Shown: positions 1 to 8,770 of the stretch, in pieces
How the letters are laid out: each line of letters opens with the position of its first letter
Numbering within the stretch: position 1 is the stretch's first letter
DNA from: Nguyenibacter vanlangensis
GTDB taxonomy: Bacteria; Pseudomonadota; Alphaproteobacteria; Acetobacterales; Acetobacteraceae
Direction of reading: 5' to 3'
Length of the DNA stretch: 64,000 nt
Assembly (NCBI RefSeq): GCF_038719015.1
Contig: NZ_CP152276.1
Location: 1,250,001-1,314,000 of the forward strand
Notes under the pieces: model-generated
Database searches by the model: none
Seen by the model: only the letters and a program-made list of their open reading frames with translations
Told to the model about the DNA's origin: nothing
Program-made: the position numbers and the translations under genes

Positions 1-1
1 C

Positions 2-1306
2 GTGCGGCAGGATTTCAGCGACATCTTGGCCCTGGCGATCGAGGGCAGCGGCACCGGCGTCTGGGACCGCGACGTGGTGACGGGCGCGATCCGCTATTGC
101 GACGGGTGGGTCGGTCTTCTGGGCTATCGCAGGGAGGAGATTTCGGACCGGATCGAGGATGCCTATGCCCGCGTGCATCCGGACGACCTGGCCTATGTCC
201 AGGCGACGATGCGCGACCATTTCGCCGGGCTGACCCCGTCCTATGAGGTCGAGCATCGGCTGCGGTGCAGGGACGGCAGCTATAAATGGGTGCTGAGCCG
301 CGGCCGGGTCATCAGCCGGGACGGCGACGGCCGGGCGTTGCGGATGGTGGGGACCACGACCGACATCACCGCCATGCGCGTCCTGGCCGAGCGGCTGCGG
401 GCGAGCATGGCCCTGTTGTCCAGCCTGACGGACCAGGTGCCGGGCCTGGTGTTCCAGTGCCGGCGGGCGCCGGACGGCACGGCCTGCGTCCCCTATGCCA
501 GCGCGCGGATCACCGAGATCTATGAACTGACGCCCCAGCAGGTGGCGGAGAGCAGCCAGCCGGTGCATGCGCGCATCCATCCGGACGACCTGGACCTCTA
601 TCGCGCCACGCTGGCCGAAGCCGCCGAGCGGCTGACCCCGTGGCAATGCGTCTTTCGCGTGCTGCTGCCGCGCCAGGGGCTGCGCTGGCGGCAGGTGGAT
701 GCCCGGGCGACCCGGCTGCCCGACGGGGGCACGCTGTGGCACGGGCTGGTCGTCGACGTGACCGAGCGCAAGCGCGTCGAGCAGGAACTGCACGACCTGG
801 CGCGGGTCGACCACCTGACCTGCCTGCCGAACCGCCGGGCCTTTACCGAGCGGATGGAGCGCGCCTGGCACGCGCTGGTCCGCGGCCGTGCCGGCGACGT
901 TGCGGTGCTGATGCTGGATATCGACCATTTCAAATCGATCAACGACCGGCATGGCCATACGGCGGGCGATGCGGTGCTGCGACGCGTCGCCGCGACCATG
1001 CTGGCCGAACTGCGCCCCGGCGACCATGCCGGCCGCCTGGGCGGCGAGGAATTCGCGGTCGTGCTGCCCGACACCGGCCTGGCCCAGGCCCGCCAGGTCG
1101 CCGAGCGCCTGCGGCGCGCGCTGGCGGAGTGCCGGATCCCGGTGGCGGACGGCACGATGCGCCTGACCGTCAGCATCGGCCTGTCGGACATGCGGGCGAC
1201 CGACTGCCGTTACGACGATGCCCTGGCGCGCGCCGACATGGCGCTGTACGCCGCCAAGGAGGCCGGACGCAACAGGACCGGCGTTTCCGGCGAGCCGGTC
1301 GGATGA
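2..1306 (+). CDS. PAS-PAS-GGDEF diguanylate cyclase, probably 5'-partial
   Basis: Sensory diguanylate cyclase that would make cyclic di-GMP from two GTP. Two PAS_3-type sensor domains (about residues 5-128 and 137-255 of the visible part) precede a GGDEF domain (about 262-430). The active-site loop reads GGEEF (347-351) and is preceded five residues earlier by an RxxD inhibitory site (RPGD, 338-341), so an active enzyme with product inhibition is expected. The metal-binding DIDHFK motif is also present. No membrane segment is visible. The frame is open at the window edge and the first codon here is a GTG with no visible ribosome site, so the gene probably begins upstream. The signal sensed cannot be told. 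A link to the exopolysaccharide locus 4-25 kb away is possible but not shown. Confidence 0.9.
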   Translation: MRQDFSDILALAIEGSGTGVWDRDVVTGAIRYCDGWVGLLGYRREEISDRIEDAYARVHPDDLAYVQATMRDHFAGLTPSYEVEHRLRCRDGSYKWVLSRGRVISRDGDGRALRMVGTTTDITAMRVLAERLRASMALLSSLTDQVPGLVFQCRRAPDGTACVPYASARITEIYELTPQQVAESSQPVHARIHPDDLDLYRATLAEAAERLTPWQCVFRVLLPRQGLRWRQVDARATRLPDGGTLWHGLVVDVTERKRVEQELHDLARVDHLTCLPNRRAFTERMERAWHALVRGRAGDVAVLMLDIDHFKSINDRHGHTAGDAVLRRVAATMLAELRPGDHAGRLGGEEFAVVLPDTGLAQARQVAERLRRALAECRIPVADGTMRLTVSIGLSDMRATDCRYDDALARADMALYAAKEAGRNRTGVSGEPVG

Positions 1307-1333
1307 CGCGTGCTTGACCGAATCCGTCTTGAT

Positions 1334-2263
1334 CTACTGGGCGTAGGCGAGGCGGCCGGCGTCGCTTTCCGTCGCGCGGTCGCTTTCCGGCCCGCGCAGG
1401 CGGGCCGCGTCGCGGGCGGGCGGGATGCCGAACATGCGCCGATATTCCCGGCTGAACTGCGACGGGCTGTCATAGCCCACGACGAACCCGACGCCGGCGG
1501 CGTCCTGCCCGTCGGCGAGCAGCATGTGCCTGGCCGCCTGCAGCCGGATCCGGGTGCGGAACTGCAGCGGGCTCATCATCGTCACCGCCTTGAAATGCCG
1601 GTGGAAGGACGAGGGGCTCATGCCCGTTTCGGCGGCCAGGTCGCCGATGCTGAACGGTTCGGCGTAATGGTCGCGGATCCAGGCGATGGCGCGGCTGACC
1701 TGCGAGAGGCGGCTGTCGGCGCGGGCGGCCTGGCGCAGGGTGGCGCCCTGTTCGCCCTGGAGCAGGCGGTAGAGGATCTCGCGCTCGATCAGCGGGGCGA
1801 GGACGGGGATGTCGTCCGGGCGGTCCAGCAGCCCGACCAGCCGCGCCACCGGATCGAGCAGCGCATCGGTCACCGTGCTGACCGCCAGGCCGGGCATCGT
1901 GCCCGGATCCCGCAGGGCGTCGGGACTGTCCAGCAGCAGGGCGGCGATGCGCGTGGGGTCCAGCGCCAGGGTGAGCGCCAGGTAGGGGCGGTCGGCGCTG
2001 GCCTGGGTGACGCCGCCGGTGATCGGCAGTTCGACCGTCGTGATCAGGTAATGCCGCGCGTCATAGGCGAAGAGCCGCTGGCCCAGCACCACCTGCTTGC
2101 TGCCTTGCGCGATCAGGCAGAACGTGGGCTGATGCACGGATTGCACCGGCATGGTCGGCGCGTCCGCCCGCATCAGGCTGAGCCCCGGCACGGCGGTTTC
2201 GGTCCGGCTGTTCAGGCAATGCGCGGTAATGCGCCGGCGCAGATACTCGATCGATGGCCGCAT
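1334..2263 (-). CDS. AraC-family transcriptional regulator
   Basis: A 309-residue regulator with an N-terminal AraC_N-type ligand domain (about residues 15-180) and a C-terminal double helix-turn-helix (about 205-300, including IGDLAAETGMSPSSFHRHFK and VGYDSPSQFSREYRRMFG). I chose the ATG at 2263 because a GGGAGGA ribosome site lies just upstream and the family begins at this point; the frame is open further upstream but that stretch is not protein-like. It is divergent from an aldo/keto reductase and an alcohol dehydrogenase. AraC_N regulators beside such oxidoreductases are a common arrangement, so it probably controls them in response to an aldehyde or related small molecule (inference). 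Confidence 0.9.
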   Translation of the reverse strand: MRPSIEYLRRRITAHCLNSRTETAVPGLSLMRADAPTMPVQSVHQPTFCLIAQGSKQVVLGQRLFAYDARHYLITTVELPITGGVTQASADRPYLALTLALDPTRIAALLLDSPDALRDPGTMPGLAVSTVTDALLDPVARLVGLLDRPDDIPVLAPLIEREILYRLLQGEQGATLRQAARADSRLSQVSRAIAWIRDHYAEPFSIGDLAAETGMSPSSFHRHFKAVTMMSPLQFRTRIRLQAARHMLLADGQDAAGVGFVVGYDSPSQFSREYRRMFGIPPARDAARLRGPESDRATESDAGRLAYAQ

Positions 2264-2447
2264 GCGGATCCTCCCGGCCCCGAGATGTGGCGGCTGGCGG
2301 ACGGTCTGGCAAGAGCGCCCGCGCCGTGAGGCGCCCGGCAGGATCGTGCAAGCAGGATCGTGCAAGAACGTGACAGCATTCCCCATTCCGGCGGGACTGG
2401 CCCGAATGACATGATGCGCGCGGCATCTCGGCATCGGGGAGATAAGC

Positions 2448-3494
2448 ATGCGCTATAATCCGCTGGGGCGAACCGGGCTGTTCGTTTCCGAATTATGCCT
2501 GGGCACCATGACGTTCGGCGGCGACCAGGGAATGTGGGGCCGGATCGGCGACCTGAGCCAGGCGCAGGCGGACGCGATGGTGGGGTCGGCGATCGAGGCG
2601 GGGATCAATTTCATCGACACGGCGAATGTCTATTCGGCCGGCTTGTCGGAACGGATCACCGGCCAGGCGCTGCGCAATGTCGGCGTGCCGCGCGAGGAGA
2701 TCGTGCTGGCGACCAAGGTCTATGGCCGGATCGGCACGGGACCGAACGGAGTGGGCGCGTCGCGGTCGCACATCCTGGACCAGGCGCGCGCCAGCCTGAA
2801 ACGCCTGCAGACCGACCATATCGACCTGTACCAACTGCACGGCTTCGACCCGGCCACGCCGATCGAGGAGACGCTGGAAGCGATGGACGTGCTGGTCCGG
2901 GCAGGCGACGTCCGGTATGTCGGCGTGTCGAACTGGGCGGCGTGGCACATCGCCCGGGCGCTGGGGATCGCCGAACGGCGCAACCTGGCGCCGATCCGCT
3001 CGCTGCAGGCCTATTACACCCTCGCCGGGCGTGACCTGGAGCGCGAGATCGTGCCGATGCTGGCCGCCGAGCAGGTCGGGCTGCTGGTCTGGAGCCCGCT
3101 GGCCGGCGGGTTGCTGTCGGGCAAATATGACCGGGACGGCAATGCCCTGTCGGGCGAGGGACGGCGGGCCGGCTTCGATTTCCCGCCGGTGGACCGGCCG
3201 CGCGCCTTTGCGGTGATCGATGCGATGCGGCCCATCGCCGCGCGGCTGGAATGCAGCGTCGCCCAGGTGGCGATCGCGTGGCTGCTGCACCAGAAGGTGG
3301 TGACGAGCGTGATCATCGGCGCCCGCACGGAAGCGCAACTGGCGGACAATATCGGCGCGGCGGCGGTGACGCTGGACGCGGCGGATCTGCGGAGCCTGGA
3401 TGCGGTCAGCGCGCTGCCGGCCGAATATCCGGGCTGGATGCTGGAGCGGCAGGGGGCCTATCGACAGGGTGACGGCCCCCCTGCCCGGTCCTGA
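2448..3494 (+). CDS. Aldo/keto reductase
   Basis: NADP(H)-dependent (beta/alpha)8-barrel oxidoreductase of 348 residues. The catalytic tetrad is visible as D57 and Y62 (NFIDTANVYS), K90 (LATK) and H131 (YQLHGFDP). The C-terminal cofactor region (SVIIGARTEAQL) is typical of family members acting with NADPH. The start is preceded by GGGGAGAT. It lies divergent from the AraC regulator and 84 bp ahead of a zinc alcohol dehydrogenase, suggesting a two-gene aldehyde/alcohol detoxification or sugar-oxidation unit. The physiological substrate cannot be read from sequence. A second, different aldo/keto reductase lies near 37 kb. Confidence 0.92.
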   Translation: MRYNPLGRTGLFVSELCLGTMTFGGDQGMWGRIGDLSQAQADAMVGSAIEAGINFIDTANVYSAGLSERITGQALRNVGVPREEIVLATKVYGRIGTGPNGVGASRSHILDQARASLKRLQTDHIDLYQLHGFDPATPIEETLEAMDVLVRAGDVRYVGVSNWAAWHIARALGIAERRNLAPIRSLQAYYTLAGRDLEREIVPMLAAEQVGLLVWSPLAGGLLSGKYDRDGNALSGEGRRAGFDFPPVDRPRAFAVIDAMRPIAARLECSVAQVAIAWLLHQKVVTSVIIGARTEAQLADNIGAAAVTLDAADLRSLDAVSALPAEYPGWMLERQGAYRQGDGPPARS

Positions 3495-3577
3495 AAGCCC
3501 GCATGGACGTCATGGACATCATGGACGTCCGTTCATTTCCATCAGACACTCTCAATCAACAGACGAGGACCGTTCCG

Positions 3578-4636
3578 ATGTTCGCATGTACCGGCTATGC
3601 CGCCACTGCCGCCGATGCGCGCCTGGCGCCGTTTTCCTTCACCCGCCGCGACGTCAGGCCCGATGACGTGCAAATCGAGATCCTGTATTGCGGGGTCTGT
3701 CATTCGGACCTGCATCAGGCGCGCAACGAGTGGCACAATACGGTCTATCCCTGCGTGCCGGGCCACGAGATCGTCGGCCGGGTGGTCGAGACGGGCGGCA
3801 ACGTCACCCGCTTTCGCGCCGGCGACCTGGTGGGGGTGGGCTGCCTGGTCGATTCCTGCCGCGAATGCCGGAATTGCCGCGACGGGCTGGAACAATATTG
3901 CGAGGTCGGGTTTGTCGGCACCTATAACGGCCGCGACCGGCAGGATGGCAGCATCACCTATGGCGGCTATTCGTCGGCCGTCGTCGTCGACCAGTCCTTC
4001 GTGCTGAAGGTGCCCGGGAACCTGGATCCGGCGGCGGTGGCGCCGCTGCTGTGCGCGGGGATTACCACCTATTCACCGCTGCGCCACTGGAAGGTGGGGC
4101 CCGGGCAGCGCGTGGGCATCGTCGGGCTGGGCGGGCTGGGCCATATGGGGGTGAAGTTCGCCCGGGCCTTCGGCGCCGAGGTCGTGCTGTTCACCACCTC
4201 GGCCAGCAAGGTCGAGGACGGGCTGCGCCTGGGGGCGCACGAGGTCGTGCTGTCGCGCGATGCCGACGCCATGGCGCGCGAGGCGGGACGGTTCGATTTC
4301 ATCCTGGATGCCGTGGCGGCGGATCACGACATCAATGCCTATCTGAACCTGCTGAAGCGCGACGGCACGCTGGTGCAGGTGGGCGCGCCGGAAGAGAAGC
4401 TGCCGATCGCGGCCTTCAGCCTGATCCTGAAGCGGCGCAGTTTCGCGGGCTCGCTGATCGGCGGCATTCCCGAGACGCAGGAGATGCTGGATTTCTGCGG
4501 CACGCACGGAATCACCGCCGATATCGAGATGATCCGCATGGATGAGATCGAGGATGCCTATGCGCGGATGCTGCGCTCGGACGTGAAATATCGCTTCGTC
4601 ATCGACATGGCGACATTGCAGCCCACGGCCGGCTGA
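3578..4636 (+). CDS. Zinc-dependent alcohol dehydrogenase, YahK/CAD type
   Basis: Medium-chain NADP-dependent alcohol dehydrogenase of 352 residues, resembling E. coli YahK aldehyde reductase. Catalytic zinc ligands are expected at C41 (CGVCHSDLH) and H63 (GHEIVGR). Structural-zinc cysteines are C94, C97, C100 and C108. A Rossmann motif GLGGLGHMGVKFA follows. The open frame extends upstream to 3503, but the ATG at 3578 has a GAGGA ribosome site and matches the family N-terminus, so the longer form is unlikely. It probably reduces aldehydes to alcohols together with the upstream aldo/keto reductase. Confidence 0.92.
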   Translation: MFACTGYAATAADARLAPFSFTRRDVRPDDVQIEILYCGVCHSDLHQARNEWHNTVYPCVPGHEIVGRVVETGGNVTRFRAGDLVGVGCLVDSCRECRNCRDGLEQYCEVGFVGTYNGRDRQDGSITYGGYSSAVVVDQSFVLKVPGNLDPAAVAPLLCAGITTYSPLRHWKVGPGQRVGIVGLGGLGHMGVKFARAFGAEVVLFTTSASKVEDGLRLGAHEVVLSRDADAMAREAGRFDFILDAVAADHDINAYLNLLKRDGTLVQVGAPEEKLPIAAFSLILKRRSFAGSLIGGIPETQEMLDFCGTHGITADIEMIRMDEIEDAYARMLRSDVKYRFVIDMATLQPTAG

Positions 4637-5054
4637 TCGGGCGGACGCGATCCGCCGCCCCGGCGCGGATCGCGACGCGCGACGCGCCCGTTACCGGGCG
4701 GGGAAGGACGGTCATCCGGCGCCGCGCCGCCGGATGATCCCCCCTGCCCCGCCCTGACCTGTCCTGACCTGTCCTGACCTGTCCTGACCTGTCCTGTCCC
4801 GCCGGGTGAATACGCAAAAATCCGTTATCCGCGCCGTTTCGTTGCGGAGCGCATTCACGCGATGAGCGTGGATCCGCCTTGTCGCGGGCCGCGCCGGCAT
4901 GGGCCGGGAGCCGAAAAAGCGAGGCGGCATCGCGGGACGACGACAAAAAAACATGGAGACGGCCCGCCGGCCATCGTTACGGTTCTGTCCAAATCCGGAC
5001 ATGGTGGGATATGCGCGCATGCCGTCAAGCATAAGGCGAGACCGCAAGGTCATA
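4637..5054. other. Gene-free interval with a short tandem repeat
   Basis: About 420 bp between the alcohol dehydrogenase and the truncated acyltransferase. The open frames crossing it do not look like proteins. It holds a decamer tandem repeat (separate entry) and an AAGG ribosome site for the next gene. Confidence 0.6.
4753..4797. repeat. Decamer tandem repeat
   Basis: The unit GTCCTGACCT occurs three times exactly (4761-4790), with one imperfect copy on each side. It lies outside any gene. Unlike the other arrays in the window, its unit is not a multiple of three. Confidence 0.9.
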
Positions 5055-5807
5055 ATGTCCCTTCAATACCTCCGTGCGCTTGCGGCCGTGGGGGTCGTGC
5101 TGTTTCACCAGTTCCAGAGCGTATCGCCGATCTTTACCGTAGGGAGATACGGGGTCGGCCTGTTCTTCGTCATCAGCGGTATCATCATGGTGTCGCTGAC
5201 CGAAGGACGATCGATCAGGCCGTTGAATTTTTTCGTCGACCGCCTGACGCGCGTGGCGCCGATGTATTGGCTTGCCACGTTCGTCACGTCGGCCCTGGCC
5301 GCCGTCGGGATCTATATGCCGTCCACCTATTCCCACGGGGTGGTGCATCTTATCCTGTCGTGCCTGTTCATTCCGGCGCTTAACGAACATGGCGCCATGA
5401 TGCCGACGCTATTTATCGGCTGGACGCTGAATTACGAGATGTTTTTCTATCTCGTCTTCGGCATCCTGCTGGCGGTCCGCGGCAGTTACCGGCTGATCCT
5501 GCTGTCGGCCATCTTTCTGGCATTGGCGTCATTTGGGGCGTCATTTGGGGCGATGCTGCCGCAGGGCGTCGATGCCGTTCGTTTCTATACCAGCCCCTAT
5601 CTGCTGGAATTTCTGGCCGGGTGCTGTCTCGGATCGATATTCGGGATCAGCCTGACGAAATTCCGGCCCTGGCCGGCGCTTGGCCTGGGTGTCGCGATCT
5701 ATCGGTTTGTCGAAGTTCCCCTTACGAAGAGGATCCGCAAGGCGATCGATTCCTGGCAGGGCATGGCGGAGTCCTCGCGCAAGGCAGCGGCAACCGCGCG
5801 GGTATGA
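5055..5807 (+). pseudogene. Acyltransferase-3 family protein with internal deletion
   Basis: A 250-residue membrane protein of the acyltransferase-3 (OafA/GumF-like) family, which O-acetylates cell-surface sugars. The N-terminus is canonical (LQYLRALAAVGVVLFH, with the family's conserved Arg and His, then GVGLFFVISG). The C-terminus is also canonical (AIYRFVEVPLTKRI). The family is normally about 340-400 residues. Here the chain passes directly from FLAGCCLGSIFGI (about residue 200) to WPALGLGVAIYRFVE, skipping roughly 80-100 residues, that is several membrane helices. The frame is kept, so the deletion is clean. I chose the ATG at 5055 with AAGG upstream. It is probably non-functional, but a minimal active form cannot be excluded. 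Confidence 0.65.
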
Positions 5808-6138
5808 AAGCCGTTTGGGGGTAGAGAATCATTCGGCCCCGGATATGTATCGGTGATGCATCGGGGTGCCCGGAAGCCCGTCCGGAAAGCGCAGGTGAGA
5901 CGAAGTGTGAAAAATGCTTGTCTTGTGAGACGTTTTATTGCAAACCTTTGTGGGATGTTAATATAATGTCTCATACGATCCGAGTGGACAAGCAGAGGCA
6001 AGACGCGTCCGTGTCGACGTGACTGGTCCCGATCACCCGCTGTTCGGGTGCAACGATTGAAGGCCTGGCCGGCTTGGATGTCATCGCGTCAGCGTATTTC
6101 AGGCATGGCCGCTTCTTTTTCAAATGGTGAATGGCGGC
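5808..6138. other. Promoter-bearing interval ahead of the oxygenase gene
   Basis: About 330 bp without a convincing gene. It contains a good promoter (separate entry), three TGAGACG-type elements (two direct at 5896-5902 and 5926-5932, one inverted as GTCTCA at 5968-5973), and a leader of about 160 nt before the oxygenase start. Confidence 0.6.
5938..5967 (+). promoter_or_regulatory. Sigma-70-type promoter flanked by TGAGAC elements
   Basis: TTGCAA (5938-5943) and TATAAT (5962-5967) are separated by 18 bp, a near-consensus pair. TGTGAGACG (5924-5932) ends 5 bp before the -35, and an inverted copy (GTCTCA, 5968-5973) overlaps the expected start point. A similar TGTGAGACG abuts the likely -35 of gumK at 14021-14029, suggesting a shared regulator. 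Confidence 0.6.
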
Positions 6139-7026
6139 ATGGAGTTTACGAAAGAGAATACGCGGCTCTCCCCGGCACTTCCCTCCGTTGCGCTCTCGGT
6201 ACCAGGTCTGGCATTGGGTGCGCCTGTCGAACAATTGAGGGCGCGTTATCTCGCGGCCCGTCCGTTTCCGCACCTGGTCATCGACCAGTTATTTCCCGCG
6301 GAGTGGCTGCACGCCATATTGGAAGAATATCGCACATGCGATGACCTGACATGGAAATCCTATGATACGGCGCTGCAGAAGAAGAAGGGTACGGCCCCCG
6401 ATTCCGACCTGCCGCCCGTCATGCGGGCTTATTTCGACTTTCTGCAATCGGCTCCGTTTCTGCGGCTGCTGAGCGAGGTGACGGGCATTGCGAATCTTCT
6501 GCCCGATCCCAGCCTGTATGGCGGCGGGCTGCATGTCGTCTCGGGGGGCGGGCATTTCGACCTGCATGTCGATTTTCAGAAACATCCCACGACGGGGTTA
6601 TGCAATCGGCTGGTCGTGATTACGTACCTGAACGAGGGATGGGAAGCCGCCTATGGCGGGAATCTGGAATTATGGAGCATGAAGCCCTCGGTTCGCCAGG
6701 TCGAGATCGTGCCCTGTTTCGGACGGACGGTCCTGATGAGCCAGTCCGCGATCGCGGCGCACGGGCACCCGAGTCCGATCAGGGCCGGCATGGAACGCAA
6801 ATCGGTCATCGCGTATTTCTACACCGGCGGCAAGTCAGGCGGCGCGCTGGCCCGATCGTCCAGAAGCACGACGGTTTATGTGCGGCGCCCCGGCCGGACA
6901 TTGAGCGCACGCCTGCAGGTGCTGCTGCATGACGCGCTGCCGTCGCCGGGTGTGCGCGCCCTGCAGAAAATCCGCCATGTGGTGCGCAATCGGTGGAAAT
7001 CCGCCATGGCCAGGCAATCGCAATAA
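6139..7026 (+). CDS. 2-oxoglutarate/Fe(II) oxygenase, prolyl-4-hydroxylase-like
   Basis: A 295-residue soluble dioxygenase. Numbering from the ATG at 6139, the iron ligands are H143 and D145 (HVD) with a distal H208 or H210 (AAHGHP), and R220 (MERKSVIAYF) would bind 2-oxoglutarate. An alternative ATG at 6124 adds five residues. The ITYLNEGW...GGNLELW core is typical of small-molecule or sugar-modifying members of the 2OG-FeII_Oxy_3 group, which often sit in polysaccharide gene clusters. It lies at the left end of the exopolysaccharide locus, convergent with the flippase gene, and shares a promoter-proximal motif with gumK. A role in hydroxylating a sugar or an attached group is inference. Confidence 0.82.
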   Translation: MEFTKENTRLSPALPSVALSVPGLALGAPVEQLRARYLAARPFPHLVIDQLFPAEWLHAILEEYRTCDDLTWKSYDTALQKKKGTAPDSDLPPVMRAYFDFLQSAPFLRLLSEVTGIANLLPDPSLYGGGLHVVSGGGHFDLHVDFQKHPTTGLCNRLVVITYLNEGWEAAYGGNLELWSMKPSVRQVEIVPCFGRTVLMSQSAIAAHGHPSPIRAGMERKSVIAYFYTGGKSGGALARSSRSTTVYVRRPGRTLSARLQVLLHDALPSPGVRALQKIRHVVRNRWKSAMARQSQ

Positions 7027-7061
7027 CCGGCAGGTTGCCGAAATACCGGTTCCGGGTCAGG

Positions 7062-7091
7062 CCCCGTTCAAACTGAACCGTTTGAACGGGG
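7062..7091. terminator. Perfect 12-bp inverted repeat, possible two-way terminator
   Basis: CCCCGTTCAAAC and GTTTGAACGGGG form a perfect 12-bp stem with a 6-nt loop, between the convergent oxygenase and flippase genes. There is no long T run on either side, so it may work as a structural barrier or as an mRNA 3' stabiliser rather than as a classical terminator. Confidence 0.55.
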
Positions 7092-7116
7092 GGAGTGACC
7101 GGCCGTCCCGCGGTTT

Positions 7117-7166
7117 CTTTTTCGGGGCTCTGCCCCGAACCCCGCCAAAGGCGGTGCCTTTGGAAA
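7117..7166. repeat. REP-like double-hairpin intergenic element
   Basis: Two adjacent stem-loops, CGGGGC/GCCCCG (7123-7137) and CCAAAGGC/GCCTTTGG (7145-7163), in the context TCGGGGCTCTGCCCCGAACC. I recognise this kind of sequence as a dispersed intergenic element in acetic acid bacteria and other alphaproteobacteria. Copy number cannot be judged from one window. Confidence 0.55.
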
Positions 7167-7203
7167 CCAGTCATTTATCAATGGGGTGGGGCGAGGTCGT
7201 CCT

Positions 7204-8724
7204 TTATCCGTTCGATGCCGCAGCGACCCGGAGGCGCGGGAATTTCCCCAACATGCCGCCGAATCGCTGGGCAAGCTGGTCGAAGACATCGCGGCAGAGC
7301 AGGAAAAGAAGAACCGGATAGAGGCAGCACCCCACGCCCCCGATCACGATGATCCGCGACAGGTCGTAGGCGCGGATGACCGGCAGAAAGGATGCGAGAT
7401 AGCCGCCGCCTATGGCCACCGCCGACAGGACGAACGGCATGATGTAGAGTTCCAGCACCCGTGGGACGGCGACGCCGCAGCGCCGCAGGATCAACAGCGA
7501 GCAGAGCGGCGGATAGGTGAAATAATACAGCCCCACCGCGATGGCGACGCCGAAGGCGCTGTCGGCCAGACCGCCGACGATCGCCATGCCGAAGAAGAGC
7601 GGGAGCGAAATGGCGGCGAACATCAGGCCCAGGCGGAATTCGCGCCGGGCGCTGAGCAGCGATCCGGTGATCCACGACACGGCGTCGAAGGGCAGGCCCA
7701 TGCTGAGGATCTGGATATAGGGCACGGCGGCACTCCATCTGGTGCCGAACAGGAAATGCAGCCCGGGCCCCGCGAGCGCGGCCTGAAGGAAGCAGAACGG
7801 CACCACGATATAGGCGAGCAGGCGGCAGGCCTTCAGCGCGGCGTCGGTCTGGCGGGCGGGATCGCCGCGCAACTGGGCGAATGCCGGCAGGAGGACATTG
7901 ATGAAATTTCCGGCCAGCATGCGGACCGGCTGCGCGGAGAAGCGAAAGGCGAAGAAATACAGCCCCACCACCGAATGCGACGCGATCAGCCCGAGAACGA
8001 TATAATCGCCCTGATTGACGATTTCGATGATCGTGCGGGTTGCGAATACGGTCGTGCTGCTGCCGAGGATATAGCGCACCTGCACCTTGCGGAAGGTGCG
8101 GGCGATGCGTGGCGGCGCCTTCCACCAGAACAGACCGGCCTTGATGACCGCGAGGACCGGGATCGGGATTGCGAAACTGTAGGCGCCGCATCCCAGCCAG
8201 GCCAGAAAGATCGTTCCGAGTTGGAGGGCGAAGATTTCGAACGTGTTATAGGCGGCGAGGAAGCGGAAATTCATGTCCGCGCGGATCCGCACCGACGGAA
8301 CGGTCGCCAGCGTCTTGATCGGCGTCGCGATCGCCAGCGCCGAGATCAGCCCGACCAGTTCGGGCGAATGGTACCAGGCGGCGGCGAACGGGGCGGCGAC
8401 CAGCATGCCCACCATCCCCAGCGTTCCCAGCGACAGGCAGATCCAGAATGCCGGCGCGGACCACAGGGTCATGACCTTCTGACGCTGCAGCAGGACGTCG
8501 TCGACGCCGAAACTGACCAGGGCGTTCGCGATGCCGAAGACCGTGTAGGCCAGGCCGATCACGCCGAAATCGGCGGGGGTCAGCAGCCAGGCGAGCGCCA
8601 ATTGCGAGACGAAGCCGATGCCCCGCGCCGCGAGGCTTTGAATCATCAGCCATAAGACGCCGCTGGTTGCGGCCCGGCCCAACCCGCCGGCCCGGATCGT
8701 CCGCCCGTGCTCCTGCCCCGCCAT
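7204..8724 (-). CDS. Wzx-like polysaccharide flippase
   Basis: An inner-membrane protein of 506 residues from the polysaccharide synthesis/MOP exporter group. It has about 12-14 hydrophobic helices and the characteristic N-terminal region GVLWLMIQSLAARGIGFVSQ...LLTPADFGVIGLA. It would flip undecaprenyl-linked repeat units across the inner membrane for polymerisation, the role of GumJ in xanthan assembly. The start has a GGGAGG ribosome site. It is the last gene of the leftward operon and lies 46 bp after a GT2 gene. The substrate is inferred from context. Confidence 0.88.
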   Translation of the reverse strand: MAGQEHGRTIRAGGLGRAATSGVLWLMIQSLAARGIGFVSQLALAWLLTPADFGVIGLAYTVFGIANALVSFGVDDVLLQRQKVMTLWSAPAFWICLSLGTLGMVGMLVAAPFAAAWYHSPELVGLISALAIATPIKTLATVPSVRIRADMNFRFLAAYNTFEIFALQLGTIFLAWLGCGAYSFAIPIPVLAVIKAGLFWWKAPPRIARTFRKVQVRYILGSSTTVFATRTIIEIVNQGDYIVLGLIASHSVVGLYFFAFRFSAQPVRMLAGNFINVLLPAFAQLRGDPARQTDAALKACRLLAYIVVPFCFLQAALAGPGLHFLFGTRWSAAVPYIQILSMGLPFDAVSWITGSLLSARREFRLGLMFAAISLPLFFGMAIVGGLADSAFGVAIAVGLYYFTYPPLCSLLILRRCGVAVPRVLELYIMPFVLSAVAIGGGYLASFLPVIRAYDLSRIIVIGGVGCCLYPVLLFLLCRDVFDQLAQRFGGMLGKFPRLRVAAASNG

Positions 8725-8770
8725 TGCCGTGCCTCCCCCTTCATGCGCGCTTGCGCGATATGTCTGTCCG

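Noticed and set aside
1310..2329. Long plus-strand frame opposite the AraC regulator
   Set aside because: Gly/Arg/Ala/His-rich low-quality translation with no motif; the minus strand encodes a clear AraC protein with a ribosome site.
4899..5054. A 52-residue N-terminal extension of the truncated acyltransferase
   Set aside because: It is basic and non-conserved; the family starts at MSLQYLRALA with AAGG upstream at 5055.
7062..7091. Terminal inverted repeat of an insertion sequence
   Set aside because: The arms are adjacent with a 6-nt loop and no transposase or second copy is nearby, so a hairpin is the simpler reading.
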